From an uncultured Ectothiorhodospiraceae bacterium (lineage in GTDB: Bacteria; Pseudomonadota; Gammaproteobacteria; UBA9214): DNA of 54,212 bases. The stretch lies in contig CAMYJZ010000004.1 in assembly GCA_947258845.1 (NCBI GenBank), positions 1 through 54,212 on the forward strand. Direction: 5' to 3'. Within the stretch, counting starts at the first letter, position 1. Each line of letters starts with the position of its first letter. The notes under the pieces are model-generated. The model was not told where the DNA came from and did no database searches. It saw nothing but the letters and a program-made list of their open reading frames with translations. The translations under genes were made by a program, and so were the position numbers. This document shows, one piece after another, positions 30,885 to 39,638 of the stretch.

Positions 30885-30905
30885 CCATGCCCTGAAAAAA
30901 GCAGA

Positions 30906-31592
30906 ATGTCCCGTTTCCCCCCGGTTTCCCCCATGCCCCCCCGGCACCTGCTCAGGACCTTCGACAGTCTGTACAAGCACTATGGTCCCCAGCACTGGTG
31001 GCCGGGCGACTCGCCCTTCGAGATCATGGTGGGGGCGATCCTCACGCAGAACACCGCCTGGTCGAATGTCGAGCGGGCCATCGGCAACCTGATTGCAAAA
31101 GACAAGCTGCAGCCGCGCGCCATTATCAACGCGCGCCACGATCACCTGGCCAACTGGCTGCGGCCCTCCGGCTATTTCAATATCAAGGCGCAGCGTCTGA
31201 AGAGTTACTGCCGCTGGTATGTGGAGGCAGGGGAATATGCCGGCCTGGAGCCGCTGGAAACCGGCGTGCTGCGAACCGCGCTGCTGGGGGTCAAGGGGGT
31301 TGGACCGGAGACCGCCGATGATATCCTGCTGTATGCCTTCGAGCGGCCGGTGTTCGTGATCGACGCCTATACCCGGCGTCTGTTCGCCCGGCTCGGTCTG
31401 TATGCCGGCACCGAGGACTACGACACGCTGCGACTCGGCTTCGAGCGGGCCCTCGGTCCCGATGCGGGTCTGTTCAATGAATACCATGCGCTGATCGTGC
31501 GACACGCCAAGACGGTGTGCCGGGTAAAACCGGACTGCCGAAACTGCGTCCTGGCGTCCGGCTGCCCGCAGGCCGGTGGCGTACGCGACTGA
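30906..31592 (+). CDS. EndoIII-like HhH-GPD DNA glycosylase lacking the lyase lysine
   Basis: This 228-residue protein has the endonuclease III fold: GAILTQNTAWSNVE near residue 45, a helix-hairpin-helix VKGVGPETADDILLYA (about 124-139) and the catalytic Asp in VIDAYTRR. A Cys cluster near the C-terminus (CRVKPDCRNC with a further Cys six residues on) can hold a 4Fe-4S cluster. EndoIII has a catalytic Lys in its hairpin (GRKTA); here the hairpin reads GPETA. A single-function glycosylase, such as the MagIII type for alkylated bases, is therefore more likely than a bifunctional EndoIII. It starts 21 bases after rluB. Confidence 0.85.
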   Translation: MSRFPPVSPMPPRHLLRTFDSLYKHYGPQHWWPGDSPFEIMVGAILTQNTAWSNVERAIGNLIAKDKLQPRAIINARHDHLANWLRPSGYFNIKAQRLKSYCRWYVEAGEYAGLEPLETGVLRTALLGVKGVGPETADDILLYAFERPVFVIDAYTRRLFARLGLYAGTEDYDTLRLGFERALGPDAGLFNEYHALIVRHAKTVCRVKPDCRNCVLASGCPQAGGVRD

Positions 31593-31765
31593 AGGACTTA
31601 TAAAATAAGTATATATAACAATGAGCTATAAATATATTCCCGATAAAACAGGTGGCAATAAAGGGACGGTCAGGCAATTTCGGTATAACCTGTAAGACAG
31701 GCAGGGGGTGCTGGTGTGCCGGTTCTTCCGCCCCAGTTCGGGAACGGCAAGGAGGGGAGCGAAAC
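31593..31765 (+). promoter_or_regulatory. AT-rich, possibly structured leader of the thioredoxin-like lipoprotein gene
   Basis: The first 50 bases are AT-rich and contain TATATA and TATAAATATATT, able to serve as -10 sites. Beyond 31646 it becomes GC-rich: ACAGGT (31649-31654) can pair with ACCTGT (31690-31695), and a CCTGT-AAG-ACAGG hairpin follows. I tested it against the cyclic-di-GMP (GEMM) riboswitch by eye and found no match. No known element was recognised. Confidence 0.35.
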
Positions 31766-32938
31766 ATGTTGCTCGCTGAACCACAGTTCCGTTTTATGAA
31801 TCCACCGCAGTGGTCCGGCAGGCGGCTGCCGTATGTCCTGCTGGTGGCCTTGCTATTGCTGCTCGCGGGTTGCGAGGCAGAGGCGCCACCGGCAAGCGTC
31901 GTGAATCTTCCGGCGGTCCCGCAGACCGAAACACCCGACGTGCCCGCCGCTGAAAATGCCCCGGCAATCGAGGCAGAGGGCCTGGAACCGGGGATGGTCA
32001 ATCCCGGTTATGACGAAAAGCCCGACTGGTTCGTGGAATCCTTCCTGGATATCCGCGAGGACGTGGCCGAGGCGGCCGCGGCTGACAAACGCGTGATCCT
32101 GTACTTCTACCAGGACGGTTGTCCCTACTGCAAGAAACTGCTGGATATCAACCTGTCCCTGCATGAAACCGTCGAGAAGATGCGCGGCGGCTTCAACGTG
32201 ATTGCCATCAATATATGGGGGGACCGCGAGGTTACGGACTTTGACGGGGCTGATACGACAGAGAAGGCATTTGCCAGAGCACTGCGCATCATGTTCACCC
32301 CGACGCTGCTGTTCCTGAACGAGCAGAGTGATGTGGTGTTGCGGGTGAACGGTTACTACGCGCCGCACAAATTCAACACCGCGCTCGACTACGCGGCCGT
32401 GCACAACGGCAGTGATCCATCGTATCAGCAGTACTATGCCGGGATCGCACCGGCGCCGGCCTCCGGCAAGCTGCACACCGATGACGCCAGCCTCCCGGCC
32501 GATGCGCCCCTGGACCGGCGTGACGGCGAGCGGCCGCTGCTGGTATTTTTTGAACAGAAGGACTGCACCGCCTGTGACGAGCTGCACCGCGATGTCCTGC
32601 AGCGACCGGAAAGCCGGGAGCAGCTCGCACGCTTTGACAGTGTCCTGCTCGACATGTGGTCGCAGGACCCCGTGCGGCGCCCCGACGGCAAGACCGGCAC
32701 TGCAGCGGAATGGGCGCGGGAACTGGATGTGAAATACGCGCCCTCGCTGGTGTTCTTCAACCGCGCGGGCGAGGAGGTGTTCCGTGCCGATGCCTACCTG
32801 CGCTCATTCCATGTCCAGTCGGTCATGGACTACGTGGCCTCCGGTGCCTATCAGGAGCAGCCGAGCTTTCAGCGCTTCATAGCCTCGCGTGCGGAGGCTC
32901 TGGAGGCCCGGGGGATCCATGTCGACCTGACGGACTGA
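31766..32938 (+). CDS. Lipoprotein with two thioredoxin-like domains
   Basis: This 390-residue protein starts at 31766, eight bases after AAGGAGGGG; an upstream in-frame start at 31652 lacks a ribosome site. The signal segment VLLVALLLLLAGC ends in a lipobox, so it should be anchored in an envelope membrane. Domain 1 (about 85-215) has YFYQDGCPYCKKL with a CPYC redox pair; domain 2 (about 245-365) has FFEQKDCTACDELH with a CTAC pair. Each domain has a cis-Pro segment (FTPTLLFLN and YAPSLVFFN). The fold resembles SoxW and DUF255-like thioredoxins. The partner proteins are unknown. It lies at the edge of the accessory island, after a 173-base AT-rich leader. Confidence 0.85.
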   Translation: MLLAEPQFRFMNPPQWSGRRLPYVLLVALLLLLAGCEAEAPPASVVNLPAVPQTETPDVPAAENAPAIEAEGLEPGMVNPGYDEKPDWFVESFLDIREDVAEAAAADKRVILYFYQDGCPYCKKLLDINLSLHETVEKMRGGFNVIAINIWGDREVTDFDGADTTEKAFARALRIMFTPTLLFLNEQSDVVLRVNGYYAPHKFNTALDYAAVHNGSDPSYQQYYAGIAPAPASGKLHTDDASLPADAPLDRRDGERPLLVFFEQKDCTACDELHRDVLQRPESREQLARFDSVLLDMWSQDPVRRPDGKTGTAAEWARELDVKYAPSLVFFNRAGEEVFRADAYLRSFHVQSVMDYVASGAYQEQPSFQRFIASRAEALEARGIHVDLTD

Positions 32939-33101
32939 TTAGGCGTTTGTTTAGCGCACAGGCGCATGATTGAATAGGTGGAGTATAGGGATGTACAAGC
33001 GTCGCAGATTACAGGGGGTGGGAGAACGACGGTAATCCCTCCTGCAAATAGAGGTGCTCAGAAGTAGATTTTCCCCATAGACTGTAACACTAGATTCTAC
33101 G

Positions 33102-33893
33102 ATGAAGGAGTCGCGCTTTACCGAGAGCCAGATATTCAGCATCCCCAAGGAGGCCAAGGCCGGCATTCCGGTGACGGAGCCATGCCGGAAGCACGGCATG
33201 AGCGATGCCAGTTCCTACGAATGGCGTGTCAAGTGCGGTGTCATGGACGTTTCCATGATGATCCGCATGATGGAGCTGGAATATGACCGGTGCCTTTAGA
33301 AGATGTACGCGGAGTCGAAGATGGATGCCGAGATATTGCAGAAGGCGATGGCAATAAAGTCCTGAAGTCATCTCTGCGTAAGGAGATGGAAATTCAGGTC
33401 GTTACCGGGCGGGGCATTGCGATTAAACTGGCGTGCCGGTTGATTTCGATCAGCGAGACCTGTTAACGGTACCGGCCGAAGGGCTCGGATGAGAATGCCT
33501 TGATTGGGGACTGTCGATTGCGGACTGATGACGACCAACCGACTCAGGGGATTTGGGTTGTGTTTTCTGTGCCTGCGCAATGTGAAGGGCTACCCGTACA
33601 ACCAAAAGCATGTGTAACGTATTTACAGCGAACTGAAACTCAATCTCAGGATCAAGCCGGAACAGCGCCTGCAGCGGGATGTGCCGGATCCGCTGGTGTT
33701 CCCGGGTAAATCAACGAGATGTTGACCATGGACTTCATGCATGACCGGTTGGCCGATACCCGCGGCTTCCGGAACTTTATCGTGATTGATGACTACAATC
33801 GGGAAGTCCTGGGTATCGAGGTGGATTTATCGAAACTCTCTGCCCGATTTATCCGGACGCTGGAACGCATTATGGAGTGGCGCGAGAAGCCGA
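33102..33893 (+). pseudogene. Decayed IS3-family transposase (orfA and orfB remnants)
   Basis: The first part (33102-33299) reads MKESRFTESQIFSIPKEA and later CRKHGMSDASSYEW, the orfA helix-turn-helix of IS3-family elements. A TAG at 33297-33299 replaces an expected Lys codon, and KMYAESKMDAEILQKA continues in the same frame after it. The orfB part is broken by frameshifts and stops: RKEMEIQVVTGRGIAIKLAC, then SETC and a stop, then RYRP, and finally [17 protein letters not shown] and [13 protein letters not shown], the start of the DDE catalytic core. It ends after IMEWREKP, so about the last 100 residues are missing. The truncation abuts the end of the Ig-like gene. No transposase activity is expected. 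Confidence 0.9.
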
Positions 33894-33896
33894 TCA

Positions 33897-35534
33897 CTAC
33901 ATATCTGATTTTCTCAGTTTAATGACAAATGGAAATAGCTGAGTCCAAGGGCCAGAAGTCCGATTTTGATAATAATTGGCTCCTGACTCACTTAGAGACC
34001 ATACTCCATCAGCAGATATATGAAGGTCTTCCAAACCAGCCGGACCTTTGAACACTGTGCTTCTGGAGATGTGCTCATACTTGTAAGGGTTGCTTTCCTG
34101 TCGGTTATAATTCAGTTTATTAATATAAGAGGTAGCATTTCCATAGGACCGGGAGAGTAACAAGGTATAGCTGTCATATGAGGCATTCAAAACAGCGACG
34201 CCTTGTAATTTGTTTACGGTTTCAGGGACATAAAATCTGTATATTGGAGTTGGATTAACTGTTCCATCAGTTTCTATTTTATACCCAAGTACATGTGATC
34301 CTACGCTGGTGCTGGTGCTGAACTGGCCAGTCCATAAGATATCCTGGTTTTCATGGTCCTTGCTTGTACTCAAAAAGGACGTTTTGAAATTATATTCACT
34401 ACCTCCAAAATCCACGCTCGTTTTGAATCCTAATTTAATCTCGCTTTCTATTCCATATGTTGGCGTTGCATCGCTTTGTCTGAAAAAATGCAAATCACCC
34501 CCATTTGGAACAATAAAGTAATCACCACTTACAACCAAGCCACCCACATGGCCCATATATTTCGAGTTGTTGCTGTTTTTCAAGTGATAAACATCTGTGA
34601 CTCTGTTTGTAACAGTGCTGTATTTTATGACCACGCTCGGATTATAAGAAATCTTGTCTTTATCTTTGTGATAAAGACTCATGTAAATATAATCATCTTC
34701 AGTTACATGTATCCCTTGAGGAATATAATCATATTCCAGCCACGGAATACGCCATAAGTTCGACGCTTTGTACAGGCCATCAACATTGTCATATGCATTA
34801 ATTGTGTCCGTCTCTTTTGCATTTGTATTGTCACAACCATAGCATTGGAAGCCTGTTTCCGAACTGGTTGTGCTGTCTGGCTGGGACTGCTGGCCGTCCA
34901 CCGTAACATCAATGGCATATCTGCTACTGTTGCCAGCCAGGTCGTACGCAGTTGCCCATATCGTTGCAGGCCCATCTGCATGCGTAGATGAGTCCCAGTC
35001 AAATGTATAGGGATAGGACGTATCATCGCCAACCCAGGCCCCGTCTATTGCAAAGGTGACCTTGGTGACGCCGGTATTATCTATTGCCGCTGCACCGATC
35101 TGGGTGTTGCCCGTGACCGTCATGTTGTTACCCGGCGTGGTGATTATCACGCTGGGTGCCTCGGTATCCAGACCCTGATTACTGACCGTGACATAGACGG
35201 TATACTTGGCTGTATTGCCAGCCGCATCAAATGCGGTGGCCTGTACTTGTGCAGTACCATCGGTATGCGTGTTGGTGTCCCAGTTGAATGTATAGGGCGC
35301 GGATGTATCCCTGCCAACCCAGGCCCCGTCTATTGCAAAGGTGACCTTGGTGACGCCGGTATTATCCATTGCCGCTGCACCGATCTGGGCGTTACCCGAG
35401 ACCGTCGAGCCAGCGCCTGGCCAGAAGATCACTGTGGCGGGTGACTCGGTATCAGCATGGGCTTGGCCTTGCATCAGCAGGACAAAAAGGCCGAGCAGGA
35501 TGGTGGTCTGGATGATCCGGGTTAATGTGTTCAC
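33897..35534 (-). CDS. Exported protein with two bacterial Ig-like domains and a propeller-like C-terminal half
   Basis: Counting from a GTG at 35534, which follows AGAGAGAG, the protein has 545 residues and a clean signal peptide ([18 protein letters not shown]). An ATG eight codons upstream (35558) lacks a ribosome site. Two Ig-like domains of about 95 residues follow (each with [17 protein letters not shown] and a DAAGNTAKY or DLAGNSSRY strand). After a CYGC motif near residue 240, the C-terminal 300 residues are rich in Tyr, Ser, Asn and Lys and contain [15 protein letters not shown] and [14 protein letters not shown], which suggests a beta-propeller. The second half is visibly AT-rich compared with neighbouring genes. 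Recent acquisition is likely. The role may be adhesion or binding at the cell surface; I do not recognise a specific family. Confidence 0.78.
   Translation of the reverse strand: MNTLTRIIQTTILLGLFVLLMQGQAHADTESPATVIFWPGAGSTVSGNAQIGAAAMDNTGVTKVTFAIDGAWVGRDTSAPYTFNWDTNTHTDGTAQVQATAFDAAGNTAKYTVYVTVSNQGLDTEAPSVIITTPGNNMTVTGNTQIGAAAIDNTGVTKVTFAIDGAWVGDDTSYPYTFDWDSSTHADGPATIWATAYDLAGNSSRYAIDVTVDGQQSQPDSTTSSETGFQCYGCDNTNAKETDTINAYDNVDGLYKASNLWRIPWLEYDYIPQGIHVTEDDYIYMSLYHKDKDKISYNPSVVIKYSTVTNRVTDVYHLKNSNNSKYMGHVGGLVVSGDYFIVPNGGDLHFFRQSDATPTYGIESEIKLGFKTSVDFGGSEYNFKTSFLSTSKDHENQDILWTGQFSTSTSVGSHVLGYKIETDGTVNPTPIYRFYVPETVNKLQGVAVLNASYDSYTLLLSRSYGNATSYINKLNYNRQESNPYKYEHISRSTVFKGPAGLEDLHISADGVWSLSESGANYYQNRTSGPWTQLFPFVIKLRKSDM
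35028..35410 (-). repeat. Two near-identical Ig-domain coding segments, period 285 bp
   Basis: About 95 bases starting at 35028 recur from 35313 with only a few changes, both beginning GCCAACCCAGGCCCCGTC. They encode the [17 protein letters not shown] part of each Ig domain. The near identity indicates recent duplication or gene conversion. Confidence 0.85.
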
Positions 35535-36540
35535 AATAGCTCTCTCTGTTAATATCATGATGGTTAAATCGGCAGCACGGTTATAATCCGTGTGACGGTC
35601 GTCTCGTTTTCTCCATCCTAGAGAGCATCGAATCTCGATTGAGTGATGCAGATCGCAGGTTGAGGCCTGCCAAACCGGTTTCGGTGTGTAACCGGCATAT
35701 CCTGTGAGTTCACGGGCTCGCCATACCATTGGCAGTGAGTGGATGGCCGGCTGGGTTCTGGAGCCCGGATGCAACAAACCGGCGGTGAGGCCTGGCATCG
35801 TTGTCACTGTGTCGTTAGCTATCCTACTTGGGAGGTAAGCAAGTCGCGTGCCAGGTTATCTATATAGTTAGAATATAAACATATTATTCTAAGCTATTGT
35901 GTCAGATTATTATCATTATGTCGTCATACAGCGACGTAAAATTATCGAGGAGGCTATTATTACATGTTAATCAATATCATAATGCGTCTGCATATGGCGA
36001 CATAAATGATTTTTAAGCAACAGCGAAGGCCATATTGGCAACTAGCCTGGTATTATTTTTATTTATATACTTAGAATATAAACATATTATTTTAAGCTAT
36101 TGTGTCAGATTATTGTTGCTCTGTCGTCTTTCCACGACGGAAAAAAACGTAGTTCAAGATTATTATAAAATTATTCAATAGATTATAATGTCTGTATCTG
36201 GCGACAAGAATGGGTCATTAGTGATAGCGAATGCTATATTGGCCACTAATCTGGTATTTCGTTTGGCCTTGTTAATCTATCAAATAAACAACAACATAGG
36301 CCCCAGGAAGAAGGTAAGGTGTGTCGATCGCGAGTCGTTCTGTGAGTTTGGATGAGGACCCAAGAATATCGTTACTGTCATTTAGATGATATTTCATTGA
36401 GATACCAATATTTGATATTTATATTTGTAGACAGTTCTGAAACTGGACGCAGCGCCAGCTATCCATAAGTCCCGGTATTGGCCGATGCTGTGAAAAACCC
36501 GGTTTCTGCTGTTATCACAGTTTTCAACAACCCAAATTCT
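35535..36540. other. AT-rich non-coding stretch of about 1 kb
   Basis: No credible gene was found on either strand. The region lies upstream of the Ig-like gene and downstream of the gamma-glutamyltransferase, both on the minus strand. Its main structure is the 203-bp tandem repeat at 35861-36266; the remaining bases to 36540 show no motif I can name. Confidence 0.7.
35861..36266. repeat. Two tandem copies of a 203-bp AT-rich unit
   Basis: Copy A runs 35861-36063 and copy B 36064-36266. The first 51 bases of the two (starting TATATAGTTAGAATATAAAC and TATATACTTAGAATATAAAC) differ at only two positions. Further on, aligned stretches include TGGCGACA, the CATATTGGCAACTA/CTATATTGGCCACTA pair and CTGGTATT. 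Each copy has a small GTCG...CGAC hairpin about 53 bases in, with different loop sequence but kept pairing. The unit has no gene. Confidence 0.85.
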
Positions 36541-38070
36541 TTACACCAACAGAAATACCCCGCCTCTGCGCGGGTCGCCGGCACCGCTGAATCCCCGCTT
36601 GTCATGGATGACGGTATGGGTGCCACCGAAGAACAGGTTTTTTTCCGCCCAGCGGTTATGGCTGGGGTAACCGGCACAGACTTCATCCACTGCCGCATCG
36701 GGTAATCCAGGCTCGATACTGAGCAATTCCTGCTCGACATGGAGTCTCGGGCTGTCAACTGCATCGCGCACACTCATCCCGAAGTAGCACAGATTGTTCA
36801 GTGTCTGCAGAATGGCGGTGCGCAAGCGGTTGGAACCGCCCGAGCCGGTTGCGATCACGCGATCGGGCTCGATGGCAAGGGTAGGTGCCATCATGGATGA
36901 AACCCGCACCGCGGTATCCCAGCAGTGGAATCCGTCCGGGTTGAGGTCCTCTTCCCCCAGCATGTTATTCAGCATGATTCCCGTGCCGGGCAGTACATAA
37001 CCCGAGCCCTCGCCATTGGAGAGGGAGAGTGATGCGGCATTTCTCTCGGCGTCCACGACACTGATGTGGGTGGTTCCACGGCTGTTGACGGGGTGCCCTG
37101 CCAGGGCCGCGCGGAAGCGCGCTAGCGTGTCCGGATGAAGGATGTGCCCGTCGCTCCCGTCCCCGGTCTGAGCGTTTTCCATCCGCGCCAGGTTGGTCTG
37201 CTTCATAACCTCGGCCAGCAGTTCAAGGTAATGCGCGGAGCCGAATTCACCCTGGTCATGCGCTTCCAGCAGGGCGTGGGCAAAACATATCAGGCTGCCG
37301 CCGCTGGAAGGCAGCGGGTTGGTCAGTATCCGTGCCTTTCGGTAGTGATAAGCCAGGGGTTCACGTTCCACTACCTTGTAGTCGTACAGATCGGTCTTTT
37401 GCAGGTAACCGCCGCCGGACCCGCAGGCCGCGATCAGCCCGGCCCCCATCTCGCCCTGGTAAAACAGTTGTTCTCCCTCTATGGCCAGCAATTCCAGCGC
37501 ATCCGCCAACTCGGGCTGGCGCAGGGTTTCGCCGGCCACCACCAGGCTGTCATCGACCTGGTGACTTGAATAGATGCTACGGGCGCTCGCGGTGGACAGA
37601 TAGACGGGCTTGACGACACTGAATATATAGGCCTGCAGCCTGTTGATTGCGATGCCGTTGCGCGCAAAATCCACCGCCGGCCTGACGATCTCCCGCATTG
37701 GCAGACTGCCCAGTTCGGCGTGAATCCGGAACAGGCCCTTGATGGTGCCGGGCGTGGCAATACTGCCCATGCCGATATGAAATTCCTGCTGTACCGTGCC
37801 GAAGTCAGCGAGTATGGGGTAGAAATCCAGTTCGGCCTCGGGACGCCTGTGCAACGGTGTCTGTACGAAAAAGTCATACAGGGTGTTTCTGCCGCTACCC
37901 TGGTGTGCCAGCAGAAAGCCGCCGCCGCCCAGCGAGGTCAGCACGGGTTCCGCTACGCAGGCGGTGCACAGCCCGGCAAGGGCCGCATCAAAGGCATTTC
38001 CGCCTGCCTCCAGCACCCACGCCGCCGCCTCTGCGGTGGCCGGATGCCCGGCCGCCACGGCGCCCTTCAT
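36541..38070 (-). CDS. ggt: Gamma-glutamyltransferase family protein
   Basis: This 509-residue protein is a gamma-glutamyltransferase, an N-terminal nucleophile hydrolase that acts on glutathione and related gamma-glutamyl amides. The self-cleavage site and nucleophile Thr is in NSRGTTHISVVDAERN near residue 335. Other signatures are NGEGSGYVLPGTGIMLNNM, MMAPTLAIE and ATGSGGSNRLRTAI. No signal peptide is visible at the N-terminus (MKGAVAAGHPATAEAAAWVL), unlike periplasmic Ggt of enteric bacteria, so it may be cytoplasmic. The gene borders the accessory island. Cephalosporin-acylase-like members of the family cannot be excluded. Confidence 0.9.
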   Translation of the reverse strand: MKGAVAAGHPATAEAAAWVLEAGGNAFDAALAGLCTACVAEPVLTSLGGGGFLLAHQGSGRNTLYDFFVQTPLHRRPEAELDFYPILADFGTVQQEFHIGMGSIATPGTIKGLFRIHAELGSLPMREIVRPAVDFARNGIAINRLQAYIFSVVKPVYLSTASARSIYSSHQVDDSLVVAGETLRQPELADALELLAIEGEQLFYQGEMGAGLIAACGSGGGYLQKTDLYDYKVVEREPLAYHYRKARILTNPLPSSGGSLICFAHALLEAHDQGEFGSAHYLELLAEVMKQTNLARMENAQTGDGSDGHILHPDTLARFRAALAGHPVNSRGTTHISVVDAERNAASLSLSNGEGSGYVLPGTGIMLNNMLGEEDLNPDGFHCWDTAVRVSSMMAPTLAIEPDRVIATGSGGSNRLRTAILQTLNNLCYFGMSVRDAVDSPRLHVEQELLSIEPGLPDAAVDEVCAGYPSHNRWAEKNLFFGGTHTVIHDKRGFSGAGDPRRGGVFLLV

Positions 38071-38143
38071 TGCGCCTCCATCCAGAGAAAGCGGTAGGCC
38101 ACACGGTACGAACAGGTGTGGAGAAGCAGGACTGGCGGCATGG

Positions 38144-39553
38144 CTATGACGGGAGCCGTTCCAGCTCCACCAGTCCGCCCGTATTCTTGGTTTCCACCTT
38201 GCGGTAGAGGTCGTAGAGCGCGGCCTGCAGCGCCTCCTCTATGGTCGGGTGGTAAAAGGGCATGCGCAGCAGGTCACCGGCGCCCAGGCCCTGCTCGATG
38301 CACCAGCACAGCAGCTGGGCCAGGTGCTCGCACTGGGGCCCGATCATCTCGGCGCCGAGCAGGCGGCCGCTTTGCGGGTCGCCATAGACCCGCAGGATGC
38401 CCTTGTTCTTGCCCATGACGAGGGCGCGGCCCACCGGGCCGAAGCGGATCTCGCCGATGGCGCTACTGTCCGGGTCGAGCTCGTTCCAGCGGCTGCCGAC
38501 CGTGCAGATATTGGGGTCGCAGAAGTTGATCGCGAGCGGTGTCTTGCGGCGGAAGGCGGCCGTCTCGTCATGGGCGGCGTTGTAGCCGGCGATTTTGCCC
38601 TCATCCCCGGCCTCGTGCAGGATCATGCGCTCCCCCGTGACGTCGCCGGCCAGGTACACCGGGAGGTCGGCAAGCTGCAGGGTGTTCGGGTTGCACGCCG
38701 GCATGCCGTGCTCGTCCAGCGTCACGCCGAGGTTCTCCAGGCCCAGATTCTCGACGTTCGGCACGCGTCCGATACTGCACAGGACCTTGTCGACCAGCAC
38801 GCTGTGCTCGCCGGCGGTCACCTTGAGCCGGTCACCCGCCACCTCGATTTGAGCGGGCCTGCCCAGGTGCAGCGGGAATTCCCGACCGAGGATCTCGATG
38901 GCGGTGCGCGCGACCTCCGGGTCCCGGATGCCGCCGATGCTGTCGAGCTGGTCGAAGCCGGTCACGCTGATGCCGAGGCGGTGCAGGCTCTGGCCGAGTT
39001 CCAGGCCGATGGTGCCGAGACCGATCACGCCGATGGCGGCGGGCAGATCCTCGTACTCGAAGAATTCGTCGGTAGTGATGATGCGGTCGCCGAAGGCCTG
39101 CCACGGTGCCGGTACCAGGGGTCGTGAACCGGTGGCAATGACCACGCGTCCCGCACGAATGCGTTGTTCCCCGACTTCCAGCAGGGTCGGTTCGATGAAG
39201 CGGGCGTAGCCCTCGATGAATTCATCGCCCAGTTTGTCGGTACTGTGTTCCAGAACGCGGTCGACGAAGATATCACGCAGGTTTTGCACGTGCTCCAGCG
39301 CCTCCGGCAGGTCGAGCCTCAGGTCGTCATGACCCGATATGCCATAGCGTCCCAGGTGGGTGCGGCGGTGGAAGTCCTCCGCGACCTGGATCATGGCCTT
39401 GGACGGCATGCAGCCGACCCGGGCGCAGGTGGTGCCGGCCTCGCCGCCATTGATGAGCACGAAGCTCTTGCGGGCGCGCCGCACCTGGCCCATGGCGTTG
39501 AGCCCGGCGGTGCCCGAACCGATGATTGCTACGTCAACTGTCTTCTCTGTCAC
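38144..39553 (-). CDS. lpd: Dihydrolipoyl dehydrogenase-like flavoprotein
   Basis: This 469-residue protein is a pyridine-nucleotide disulfide oxidoreductase. It has the FAD motif AIIGSGTAGLNA at the N-terminus, the redox pair in GTTCARVGCMPSKAM, the NAD motif GVIGLGTIGLELG near 180, the second FAD motif VYLAGDVTGE near 315 and the C-terminal YHPTIEEALQAAL with the His-Glu pair. It most resembles dihydrolipoamide dehydrogenase, but no pyruvate or oxoglutarate dehydrogenase gene is nearby, so the substrate is not certain; mercuric or glutathione reductase relatives are alternatives. The start is a GTG at 39553 after GGCGAGAG; the longer open frame upstream gives unlikely protein. yciK lies 85 bases upstream. 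Confidence 0.88.
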   Translation of the reverse strand: MTEKTVDVAIIGSGTAGLNAMGQVRRARKSFVLINGGEAGTTCARVGCMPSKAMIQVAEDFHRRTHLGRYGISGHDDLRLDLPEALEHVQNLRDIFVDRVLEHSTDKLGDEFIEGYARFIEPTLLEVGEQRIRAGRVVIATGSRPLVPAPWQAFGDRIITTDEFFEYEDLPAAIGVIGLGTIGLELGQSLHRLGISVTGFDQLDSIGGIRDPEVARTAIEILGREFPLHLGRPAQIEVAGDRLKVTAGEHSVLVDKVLCSIGRVPNVENLGLENLGVTLDEHGMPACNPNTLQLADLPVYLAGDVTGERMILHEAGDEGKIAGYNAAHDETAAFRRKTPLAINFCDPNICTVGSRWNELDPDSSAIGEIRFGPVGRALVMGKNKGILRVYGDPQSGRLLGAEMIGPQCEHLAQLLCWCIEQGLGAGDLLRMPFYHPTIEEALQAALYDLYRKVETKNTGGLVELERLPS

Positions 39554-39638
39554 GCGTCTCTCGCCTGTTGGTCTGTTAAGGAATTCTTTATGCCTTCGAA
39601 GTGAAGTGCAGCAGCCCGTCGTTCCCGTTCCTGCCGGG

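Noticed and set aside
31640-31765. A possible cyclic di-GMP riboswitch before the thioredoxin-like lipoprotein
   Set aside because: The GGCA and GGGACG stretches recall the GEMM motif, but the conserved core order and pairing could not be found.
33102-33299. A short intact orfA-like coding gene
   Set aside because: An in-frame stop interrupts a reading frame that continues with clear orfA sequence, and the following orfB is broken many times, so it was merged into one pseudogene.
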